Origin: an uncultured cyanobacterium
Lineage (GTDB): Bacteria > Cyanobacteriota > Cyanobacteriia > Cyanobacteriales > Geitlerinemataceae
DNA: 6,555 nt
Assembly (NCBI GenBank): GCA_937121005.1
Contig: CAKZKB010000712.1
Span: forward strand, 1 to 6,555
Direction: 5' to 3'
Below, piece by piece: positions 1-5,353 of this stretch. The notes beneath the pieces are model-generated. The model saw only the letters and a program-made list of their open reading frames with translations, was not told the origin of the DNA and made no database searches. Numbering within the stretch: position 1 is the first letter of the stretch; each line of letters begins with the position of its first letter. The translations under genes and the position numbers were made by a program.

Positions 1-150
1 GAAGGTTCCAATCCTCTCCCAGACATTTCCGATGACATGGAAGGTTCCAATCCTCTCCCAGACATTTCCGATGACATGGAAGGTTCCAATCCTCTCCCAG
101 ACATTTCCGATGACATGGAAGGTTCCAATCCTCCCCCAGACATTTCCGAT
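1..150 (+). repeat. 39-bp tandem repeat within the CHAT gene
   Basis: Three identical 39-bp units (1-39, 40-78, 79-117) are followed by a 33-bp partial fourth (118-150) with one change, T to C, turning Leu into Pro. Each unit encodes the 13 residues EGSNPLPDISDDM, so unit number can change without breaking the frame. The array starts at the window edge and may continue upstream. Identity of the units at the DNA level suggests recent expansion. The acidic, Pro/Ser/Asn-rich unit looks like a flexible linker or surface stalk, which is inference. Confidence 0.95.
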
Positions 151-1626
151 CGACTTAACATGATAGAGGCTTTTGAAGAAAACTCGGTAATGTCCCAAGA
201 AGAGATGCGCGTGCCGGAGGATCTAACAGATAATTTAATACGATTGCCCAATACGGAGGGACTCAACGTTAGTGGAATCTCCACCAATAACGTTTTTGAG
301 GCTATTGAAACAGTACGATCGCAAGAGATTTCTGCGTCCGCTACTTCGTCCACTACTTTAGCAGGCACTCAGCAAACCTTAAACAATCAAAACGAACAAA
401 CCGGGAGCAATACAGCGATAGTTTATCTGACCTCTGTTCCTAATGCTCTGAATGCAAATATTCCGTTGGAGTGCATGGAAGACGAGGTAGGAGAGAGCCA
501 GCATAATTTATGGTTGAATACAGAACAGAATCTTTCAGTTGTCTGTCCGCGAGATTTACTGGACAGAACTAGCGATCGCGTTAGTTTATTTGTCGTCACA
601 GAGGACGGACAACCCCTTAACGTAGAAATTTCTCCCTCAACGGAAGAGTTAGAAACAATGGCGCGGGAGTTACGCCGTCGAGTTCAATACAACGAAGAGG
701 GCTATCGAGAGGTCGGGGCGCAACTTTACGATGTTTTAATTGAACCCATTGAAGCCGACTTACGATCGCGCGGAATCACCAATCTCGTTTTTATCACTCA
801 ACCCGAACTGCGGGGAATACCTGTTGCGGCTTTGTACGATCGCGATCGCGATCGATTTCTGGTTGAGGATTACAGTCTTGGCATTATGCCCAGTTTCTCT
901 TTAACACGAACGGATTATTTAAGCGTCAACAATGCCCCCGTTTTGGCGATGGGACGATCGCAGTTCCAGAACCACGATCCCCTACCTGCGGTACCGATCG
1001 AACTCGAAATGGTACAGCGTAATGCTCCGGGTGAAATTCTCTTGAATGAAGCCTTTACTCGAGAGAATTTAGCTCGACGCAACGATCGAAGATTTCGGAT
1101 CTTGCACTTAGCCACTCACGCCAACTTTTTGGAAACAAACAATCCCGCTTCCTACATTCGCCTGTGGGACGACTATTTAGAACTGCAAGAAATGAGATCG
1201 GAACCCTTTCCTTGGCAAGAACCAACAGTCGATTTATTGGTGTTGAGCGCTTGCGAAACCGCCGCAGACTCGATCCGCGCCGAGCTCGGTTTAGCGGGAG
1301 CGGCGTATCACATGGGTGTGAAATCTGTACTCGGTAGTTTTTGGTCTCCTCGCGATCGCGTTACCTTACTCTTAATGAGCTATTTCTACCGAGACTTAGC
1401 CAGCGCCCCCATTAAAGCAGAAGCATTGCAACAAGCGCAAATTGCCTTTCTCAGAGGCGATTGGCAGTGGGTACGATCGCAGCTAGAAGAGTTAGAAACT
1501 TCGGGAACTTTGAGCGATCGCGACCTCGAAGAACTGCAAGAGATCCAACAATGGTTAGACACCAGTCCTTCTCTTTCCCATCCTCACTATTGGGCAGGAT
1601 TTGTGATGGTGGGGAGTCCTTGGTAA
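1..1626 (+). CDS. CHAT-domain (caspase-like) protein, 5' end missing
   Basis: This is the C-terminal 541 residues of a CHAT protein, a caspase-fold cysteine peptidase family. The frame is open from the first base. The first ATG (37) lies inside a tandem repeat with no ribosome binding site, so the true start is upstream. Order seen: 13-residue repeats (codons 1-150), a low-complexity Ser/Thr/Gln/Asn linker, then the CHAT domain from about position 409 to the stop. The catalytic pair is intact: His in HLATHA (codon 1117-1119) and Cys in LSACET (codon 1252-1254). Late family motifs (GVKSVLGSFW, HYWAGFVMVGSPW) are also complete. The region before the His (IVYLTSVP, QLYDVLIEPIE, LVFITQPELRGIPVAAL) resembles CHAT domains that cyanobacteria attach to TPR arrays or to secreted haemagglutinin-like beta-helices. 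Which partner applies here lies outside the window. The substrate is unknown. Confidence 0.9.
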   Translation, partial: EGSNPLPDISDDMEGSNPLPDISDDMEGSNPLPDISDDMEGSNPPPDISDRLNMIEAFEENSVMSQEEMRVPEDLTDNLIRLPNTEGLNVSGISTNNVFEAIETVRSQEISASATSSTTLAGTQQTLNNQNEQTGSNTAIVYLTSVPNALNANIPLECMEDEVGESQHNLWLNTEQNLSVVCPRDLLDRTSDRVSLFVVTEDGQPLNVEISPSTEELETMARELRRRVQYNEEGYREVGAQLYDVLIEPIEADLRSRGITNLVFITQPELRGIPVAALYDRDRDRFLVEDYSLGIMPSFSLTRTDYLSVNNAPVLAMGRSQFQNHDPLPAVPIELEMVQRNAPGEILLNEAFTRENLARRNDRRFRILHLATHANFLETNNPASYIRLWDDYLELQEMRSEPFPWQEPTVDLLVLSACETAADSIRAELGLAGAAYHMGVKSVLGSFWSPRDRVTLLLMSYFYRDLASAPIKAEALQQAQIAFLRGDWQWVRSQLEELETSGTLSDRDLEELQEIQQWLDTSPSLSHPHYWAGFVMVGSPW

Positions 1627-1893
1627 CGTGCGGATGCGTTCGGCCAAGATTGCGATTTGTAACATTATCAAAGGTCGAAGTTGGTTCGCTCGGGGATTTC
1701 CTCAGTCCGTAATAATATCGACAGCATACCAAATTCGTACTCTGGTCGGATTCAAATTTCTGACTTGGGAGGGAGGTTGCGATCGCGATCGCCTGTGTTG
1801 TTGTTCGATCTCTCTGCGTGTTTCTAGCGCGATCGCACGCGATCTGCGTAAATTCGGTGAGGATAGAACTATAGACGAACATCACTGCGAGCC
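1627..1893. other. Intergenic region with overlapping HIP1 sites
   Basis: This is 267 bp between the CHAT stop and the small downstream gene. I see no terminator hairpin after the CHAT gene. Two overlapping HIP1 octamers lie at 1779-1792 and another at 1829-1836. TATAGA at 1870-1875 could be a -10 box for the downstream gene, but the expected -35 position (GCGTAA) is poor. The only open frame across it (1628-1897) has no ribosome binding site and no recognisable protein pattern, and is not called. Confidence 0.5.
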
Positions 1894-2133
1894 ATGAAAA
1901 CCGCCATCACTACGTTATCGATCGATCTTGCCAAACTTCGCAACATCTTTACTCGCGTTCGCCGATACCAAACCCTATCGATGCAAGATTACTATTTTTT
2001 AGTCCGTTGCGAGACCAGCCCCGAGTTGGGAGCCGATGACAAGCGCCGCATCAGCAATTTGATCGAAGCGGCGATCGGCGGCCAGCCCGTGTTTGGTAGC
2101 GCGGGAAGCTACACGATCGCCTTTAAAAACTAG
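1894..2133 (+). CDS. Small protein of unknown function (79 aa)
   Basis: I do not recognise this protein. It begins MKTAITTLSIDLAKLRNIF, has a basic stretch (FTRVRRYQ), then an amphipathic middle with aromatic residues (QDYYFLV), a charged helix-like segment (GADDKRRISNLIEAAIGG) and a short beta-like end (YTIAFKN). No membrane segment, signal peptide or cysteine-rich metal site is visible; the only Cys is in LVRCETS. The ATG is preceded by only a weak purine patch (GCGAG, 3 nt upstream). The order and composition look like a genuine small soluble cyanobacterial protein rather than a chance frame, and no better frame competes. It converges on the polysaccharide deacetylase gene, with 12 bp between the two stop codons and no clear terminator. 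Confidence 0.65.
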   Translation: MKTAITTLSIDLAKLRNIFTRVRRYQTLSMQDYYFLVRCETSPELGADDKRRISNLIEAAIGGQPVFGSAGSYTIAFKN

Positions 2134-2145
2134 CCCGGTACAGAA

Positions 2146-3084
2146 CTAGGGAGTCAGGGGTTGCTTGGCTGGCACCTGTTGCTCTTCGAGTTCCATGGCT
2201 AATATTTCTGGAACGGTGACAAATTCGTAACCGCGATCGCGCAATCCGGCAATAATTGTCGGTAAAGCAGCTACAGTTTGGGCTCGATTGCCCCCACCAT
2301 CGTGCAACAAGACGATTCCCCCCGGATGGGCTTGAGAAATGACGCGATCGGCTAAGGAAGCAGCCGATCCCCCATAAGTATCCTCTGGGTTAATCGACCA
2401 CATCACCACTGCATAGTTACCGCGAGCCGCATAGTTAGCTAAACCGTTGGTGAGGTTGCCGCCCGGCGGCCGGAACAAGCGCGTATAAACCCCCGTTTGC
2501 TGGTTGAGACTGGCGGCGGTATTGTCAATTTCTTGGGACGCAATATAGTCGTTGACGGGATAATATTGATGGTTCCAAGTGTGGTTGCCGAGAACGTGAC
2601 CTTCTTTAACCACTTGGCGGGCAATTTCTGGGAAAGATTGCAGGTGCGATCCCACCATAAAAAAGGTGGCTCGAATCTCGTTTTCCCGCAAAATGTCTAA
2701 AATTGGCACGGTGTCGGGCCAGGGGCCGTCATCGAAGGTGAGGGCAATGACCCGTCGCTGCGAGGGGAGTTCGACCCTGTGGATGGTGCGCCCTTCAAAT
2801 TCTCTGGGGGGCAGGTGATAGGTACTGCGAACTTGCCGATCGACGTTCTGGCGAGTGGTTTCGACGGTTTGCTTCACCGGGTTGAGACGATCGCGGGCCG
2901 CCGTCTCGATTTTGGGGACGGAAGCGACCGCTTTCGGTATGGCCGGGTTGAGGGGCAAACTCGGAGAAAATAGGGTTCCGGGGACGGGACGAAATGCCAG
3001 CAACAGCAGGCTCAAGTTGAACGTACTCATAAAGGCAACGCTAGGGTCAAAACGCTGCCGATTCGATAAGGGAGAGCGTGCCAT
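2146..3084 (-). CDS. NodB-type polysaccharide deacetylase, membrane-anchored or exported
   Basis: This carbohydrate esterase family 4 enzyme has 312 residues. The family removes N- or O-acetyl groups from polysaccharides such as peptidoglycan, chitin-like or extracellular glycans, using a divalent metal. All core motifs are visible: TFDDGP (about 116-121; catalytic base and metal Asp), GNHTWNH (metal His 168 and 172), RPPGG (205-209) and LLHDGG (His 261). A basic N-terminus then a hydrophobic stretch (NLSLLLLAF) and a Pro-rich linker suggest export or anchoring, so it probably acts in the envelope. I chose ATG 3084 because GAGGT lies 10 nt upstream. The frame opens earlier at a TTG (3150), which sits almost at the predicted transcription start, and a later ATG (3030) has no ribosome binding site. 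It follows CTDH on the same strand but has its own likely promoter. The exact glycan substrate cannot be told. Confidence 0.9.
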   Translation of the reverse strand: MARSPLSNRQRFDPSVAFMSTFNLSLLLLAFRPVPGTLFSPSLPLNPAIPKAVASVPKIETAARDRLNPVKQTVETTRQNVDRQVRSTYHLPPREFEGRTIHRVELPSQRRVIALTFDDGPWPDTVPILDILRENEIRATFFMVGSHLQSFPEIARQVVKEGHVLGNHTWNHQYYPVNDYIASQEIDNTAASLNQQTGVYTRLFRPPGGNLTNGLANYAARGNYAVVMWSINPEDTYGGSAASLADRVISQAHPGGIVLLHDGGGNRAQTVAALPTIIAGLRDRGYEFVTVPEILAMELEEQQVPAKQPLTP

Positions 3085-3132
3085 AACGACTGTGACCTCG
3101 ATCGCTGTTTTGCACGAAATTTGGGGTTGTAA

Positions 3133-3148
3133 GTTCGGACTACCGAAC
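3133..3148 (-). promoter_or_regulatory. Leader hairpin or operator upstream of the polysaccharide deacetylase
   Basis: This is a perfect inverted repeat, GTTCGG-ACTA-CCGAAC, with 6-bp arms and a 4-nt loop. It lies between the predicted -10 box (3161-3166) and the chosen start (3084), so it would be near the 5' end of the transcript. It could be a stabilising or regulatory RNA hairpin or a small operator. No T-run follows, so it is not a terminator. Confidence 0.5.
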
Positions 3149-3160
3149 AATTACGTCCGC

Positions 3161-3190
3161 ATCATACCCCTATCCGGATGGAAAAAACAA
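3161..3190 (-). promoter_or_regulatory. Putative promoter of the polysaccharide deacetylase
   Basis: Read on the minus strand, TTGTTT (3185-3190) and TATGAT (3161-3166) are 18 bp apart. The -10 matches 5 of 6 consensus bases and the -35 is weak. Transcription would start near 3154, giving a leader of about 70 nt before ATG 3084. The -35 overlaps the terminator-like repeat after CTDH. Confidence 0.45.
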
Positions 3191-3202
3191 CGATCGATTG
3201 TT
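3182..3202 (-). terminator. Weak intrinsic terminator after CTDH
   Basis: On the minus strand, AACAAT-CGATC-GTTGTT forms a 6-bp stem including one U-G pair and is followed by more T residues. It lies just after the CTDH stop (3225). The stem is AT-rich, so termination may be weak or partial. Confidence 0.4.
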
Positions 3203-3224
3203 AAGAAACTTTAGAAATACGACC

Positions 3225-3647
3225 CTAGGCAAATTGTTGCAAGCCGAGCCATTCTTCGGGGGATGCCAGCAACTTGACGCTGAGGCTGGTAATTTCCGAT
3301 CGCGAATTGAGGGCAAACGTCCAGGCGGCATTGATGCCAAACAACGGTGTTTGCACTTTGCCGAGGGTTTCGATACAAATATTATCGGGTTGCTGGGCGC
3401 GAATTTCGATGCGATCGCTGGCAATTTTCATCCCGTTGGCTTCTCGGCGCAAGTAGCGAGCGATGGCGTTGCGTCCTTTAACTGCATCGTCGATGGGAGG
3501 ATAGAGAATACCGTTGGCGGCAAACGCACTGGCAGCCCGCTCGAATTTCCCGGTATTAAATGCTTCAATATAGCGACGGACGATCGCGATCGGCATGGCT
3601 TCGGTCTCCTGATGGCGTACCAATCGCATTGTATCAACTGCACTCAT
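3225..3647 (-). CDS. OCP C-terminal-domain homolog (CTDH), carotenoid carrier
   Basis: This 140-residue NTF2-like protein equals the C-terminal domain of orange carotenoid protein as a free-standing protein. Known CTDHs bind a ketocarotenoid, often as a dimer, and deliver it to HCPs. Diagnostic segments are GKVQTPLFG (about 96-104) and VKLLASPEEW (about 124-133), matching OCP GKVQTPWFG and IDLLASPKEL. By alignment from memory, Tyr26 and Trp109 correspond to OCP Tyr201 and Trp288, which hold the carotenoid keto group. The OCP Trp in TPWFG is Leu here. Relative to OCP the loop after it is about four residues shorter. There is one cysteine (91); a disulfide between CTDH monomers has been described in Anabaena, but whether this is the same position needs an alignment. 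AGAGGA 6 nt upstream fixes the ATG at 3647. It follows HCP with 87 bp between them. Confidence 0.92.
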   Translation of the reverse strand: MSAVDTMRLVRHQETEAMPIAIVRRYIEAFNTGKFERAASAFAANGILYPPIDDAVKGRNAIARYLRREANGMKIASDRIEIRAQQPDNICIETLGKVQTPLFGINAAWTFALNSRSEITSLSVKLLASPEEWLGLQQFA

Positions 3648-3653
3648 GGGAAT

Positions 3654-3661
3654 TCCTCTCT
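3654..3661 (-). promoter_or_regulatory. Strong Shine-Dalgarno of CTDH
   Basis: On the minus strand AGAGAGGA ends 6 nt before the ATG at 3647. It is the best ribosome binding site in the window. It selects this start over later in-frame ATGs (3629, 3596) and suggests CTDH is translated well. Confidence 0.75.
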
Positions 3662-3672
3662 ATTCGGATAGT

Positions 3673-3700
3673 AAAAGGGGGAAACGCGATCGTTCCCCCC
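3673..3700 (-). terminator. Terminator-like hairpin between HCP and CTDH
   Basis: On the minus strand, GGGGGAACG-ATCG-CGTTTCCCCC forms a stem of nine pairs with a single bulged base and a 4-nt loop, followed directly by TTTTA. It starts about 35 nt after the HCP stop and ends about 25 nt before the CTDH start. It has the form of an intrinsic terminator inside what would otherwise be a two-gene operon, so it may reduce read-through into CTDH or protect the HCP mRNA 3' end. Confidence 0.6.
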
Positions 3701-3734
3701 GCGATCGTCAATTGGTGTGAAGTCGTGCCTTCAA

Positions 3735-4241
3735 CTAGGCAAGCGGATCGATGCCCATTTTGGCGACAACATTACGCATGACGGTAATTTGTTGGCTGAA
3801 GTCGAGTTTCAGCACGAAAGCATCGAAGATGTTACGGGCTGCTTCCGAGAGTTTGTAGCCTTGGGGCATGGGAACGACGGAACCATCGTCCATCCATTCC
3901 GAGAGGCGATACCAGAAAGCGAGTTTGGTGTTGGTGCCCAGTACGCCGTAGCTGCGGCTGACGGGGGTACTGTTTTTGGCGGCGATATCGCGCATGGCTT
4001 GCAATTGTTCGTCAAAGGACATTGCTTGGATGTCGGCAAGCAAGCCTTCGGCGAGTTGCAGGCGGGCGGCTCCGGGGGCGGCGGGGGTCACGGAGCGCCC
4101 CATTTCGGTGTAGAGCTCCCACAACAGGGTCAATTTGTCGTCAACGCTGAGGCGATCGAGGGCTTCGGTGGTGCGGGCAACCCATTCGGTGGCGGGGGCG
4201 GCACTGAGTTGACTGGGACTGAAAGCGGTGGTGTAAACCAT
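3735..4241 (-). CDS. Helical carotenoid protein (HCP), OCP N-terminal-domain homolog
   Basis: This 168-residue all-helical protein corresponds to the OCP N-terminal domain and ends where the OCP linker would begin. HCPs bind one carotenoid and quench singlet oxygen; some clades also quench phycobilisomes. OCP residues that contact the carotenoid or face the C-terminal domain are readable: Trp41 and Tyr44 (LLWELYTEMG), Trp110 and Tyr111 (LAFWYRL) and Arg156 (QQITVMRN; OCP Arg155). AAPGAARLQLAE and PVSRSYGVLGTNTKL are further family signatures. ATG 4241 is preceded by AAGGA at 10 nt. It is not a broken OCP: the end is a clean stop and CTDH has its own ribosome binding site. Adjacency to CTDH resembles the HCP4/CTDH pair of Anabaena, but the clade cannot be assigned without a tree. 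Confidence 0.93.
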   Translation of the reverse strand: MVYTTAFSPSQLSAAPATEWVARTTEALDRLSVDDKLTLLWELYTEMGRSVTPAAPGAARLQLAEGLLADIQAMSFDEQLQAMRDIAAKNSTPVSRSYGVLGTNTKLAFWYRLSEWMDDGSVVPMPQGYKLSEAARNIFDAFVLKLDFSQQITVMRNVVAKMGIDPLA

Positions 4242-4283
4242 GTTTGTTGCTTCCTTGCGAACTGCTTACTTCCATCTTGATAC

Positions 4284-4314
4284 AAAAGTTTACAAACCGC
4301 AAATAAAATTTACA
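4284..4314. repeat. Paired direct repeat in the divergent promoter region
   Basis: AAAAGTTTACA (4284-4294) and TAAAATTTACA (4304-4314) match at 9 of 11 bases and are spaced exactly 20 bp apart, about two helical turns. They lie in the 150-bp gap between the divergent HCP and histone-deacetylase-family genes. A dimeric or cooperative regulator could bind them, but in such an AT-rich stretch chance is possible. Confidence 0.4.
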
Positions 4315-4335
4315 TATGGAGAAATCGAAATCCCT

Positions 4336-4341
4336 TATAAT
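4336..4341 (+). promoter_or_regulatory. Candidate -10 box of the histone-deacetylase-family gene
   Basis: A perfect TATAAT lies 50 bp before the ATG at 4392. No good -35 sits at 16-18 bp; the TTTACA at 4309-4314 is 21 bp away, which is too far for a standard promoter. Transcription would start near 4348, just before two overlapping HIP1 octamers (4352-4365). An activator-dependent promoter would fit. Confidence 0.5.
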
Positions 4342-4368
4342 TATCTGATTTGCGATCGCGATCGCAGT

Positions 4369-4391
4369 AAAGGATCCAGATTCTGGTTTAC
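4369..4391 (+). promoter_or_regulatory. Distant ribosome binding site with intervening hairpin
   Basis: AAAGGA (4369-4374) is the only purine-rich ribosome binding site before ATG 4392 but lies 17 nt away, too far for normal use. Between them CCAG-ATT-CTGG (4376-4386) can fold. Folding would shorten the effective gap to about 6 nt. Whether it folds in vivo is inference. Confidence 0.35.
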
Positions 4392-5309
4392 ATGAACTTG
4401 CCCGTCGTTCGCCATCCCGACTACGTGGCTCCTCTTCCCCCACACCACCGCTTCCCGATGGCGAAGTTTGGGTTGCTCTACGATCGCTTGCTGGCTGATG
4501 GCATCATCCGATCGTCCCAAGTTCGCGAACCCGTTGTCGCTCCCCGCGAGTGGATCGAGTGGGTGCACTGCGACAGCTATACCAGCGACTACTGCGAGGG
4601 CACCCTCGACGATCGCGCTTTGCGGCGTATTGGTTTGCCTTGGAGCGAGGCGTTGGTGCGGCGCACTCGACTGGCGGTAGGGGGAACGGTGCTGGCGGCG
4701 CAGTTGGCGATCGATCGCGGTTTGGCGTGCAATACGGTGGGGGGAACCCATCATGCGTTTCCCGATTTTGGTTCGGGATTTTGTATTTTTAACGATTTGG
4801 CGATCGCGGCTCGGTTCGTGCAGAAAAAAGGCTGGGCGCAACGAATTTTAATTGTGGATCTCGACGTGCATCAAGGGGATGGCACGGCGGCGATCTTTAA
4901 AGGCGACGACAGCGTATTTACGTTTTCGATGCACTGCGGCGCGAACTTTCCGGCTCGCAAACAACTCGGCGATCTCGATGTGGAATTACCCGTCGGCACG
5001 GAAGACGACGACTACTTACAAATACTGGCTCGATATTTGCCGGATTTGCTGTCGCAGGTGCGTCCGGATCTGGTACTTTACGATGCGGGAGTAGACGTTC
5101 ACGGAGGCGATCGCTTGGGGAAACTCTCTCTTACCGATACGGGATTGTTTCGCCGAGAAATGCAGGTTCTAACCACTTGCGTGGCGGCTGGATATCCGGT
5201 GGCTTGCGTCATTGGCGGGGGCTATTGCGACGATATGAAATCTCTCGCGTATCGCCACAGTTTGTTGCATCGAGCGGCGGCGGATGTGTGGCGGCAATAT
5301 GGGTTATGA
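4392..5309 (+). CDS. Histone-deacetylase-family zinc amidohydrolase
   Basis: This 305-residue enzyme belongs to the HDAC/AcuC/acetylpolyamine amidohydrolase superfamily, which removes acetyl groups from lysine, polyamines or small molecules using zinc. It is cytosolic, with no signal peptide. The active site is complete: His dyad in GGTHHA (120-121), DLDVHQGDG (156-164; zinc ligands Asp158 and His160), Asp235 in AGVDVHGGD as third ligand, and Tyr278 in GGGYCDD, the transition-state tyrosine. The N-terminus (VVRHPDYVAPLPPHHRFPMAK) reads through the family's usual opening, supporting ATG 4392 despite the distant ribosome binding site; an in-frame ATG at 4458 would cut into it. Length is normal for bacterial members. 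It diverges from HCP across 150 bp and may share regulation, but no functional link is shown. The substrate cannot be told from sequence. Confidence 0.93.
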   Translation: MNLPVVRHPDYVAPLPPHHRFPMAKFGLLYDRLLADGIIRSSQVREPVVAPREWIEWVHCDSYTSDYCEGTLDDRALRRIGLPWSEALVRRTRLAVGGTVLAAQLAIDRGLACNTVGGTHHAFPDFGSGFCIFNDLAIAARFVQKKGWAQRILIVDLDVHQGDGTAAIFKGDDSVFTFSMHCGANFPARKQLGDLDVELPVGTEDDDYLQILARYLPDLLSQVRPDLVLYDAGVDVHGGDRLGKLSLTDTGLFRREMQVLTTCVAAGYPVACVIGGGYCDDMKSLAYRHSLLHRAAADVWRQYGL

Positions 5310-5353
5310 TGGGGGGTTTAGAGACTGTTCCTAAAGCTAATATTAATATTAAC

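Noticed and set aside
37..39. ATG 37 as start of the CHAT gene
   Set aside because: It is one of several identical ATGs within the repeat, has no ribosome binding site, and the frame is open upstream.
1..150. CRISPR-like array
   Set aside because: The 39-bp units are directly adjacent with no spacers and lie in an open coding frame.
1..1626. TPR-CHAT partner of a Cas7-11 (gRAMP) effector
   Set aside because: No Cas gene or CRISPR array is visible, no TPRs are visible, and the domain resembles ordinary cyanobacterial CHAT proteins.
1628..1897. 89-codon plus-strand frame between the CHAT and small genes
   Set aside because: No ribosome binding site or protein-like pattern, and it overlaps the next start.
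3148..3150. TTG start for the polysaccharide deacetylase
   Set aside because: No ribosome binding site, only 4 nt from the predicted transcription start, and ATG 3084 has GAGGT upstream and better signal-peptide shape.
3225..4241. A single OCP gene broken by a frameshift
   Set aside because: Each half has its own ribosome binding site and clean ends, an 87-bp noncoding gap separates them, and HCP-CTDH pairs are a known arrangement.
3717..4280. 187-codon Gly-rich frame opposite HCP
   Set aside because: It is the antisense of the HCP gene; its glycine runs come from Ala/Pro codons of HCP.
4309..4341. TTTACA/TATAAT as a standard promoter
   Set aside because: The 21-bp spacing is too long for normal sigma-70-type recognition; only the -10 is kept.
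2146..5309. The two deacetylases as a joint pathway
   Set aside because: They belong to unrelated folds, one is exported and the other cytosolic, and nothing in the sequence links their substrates.
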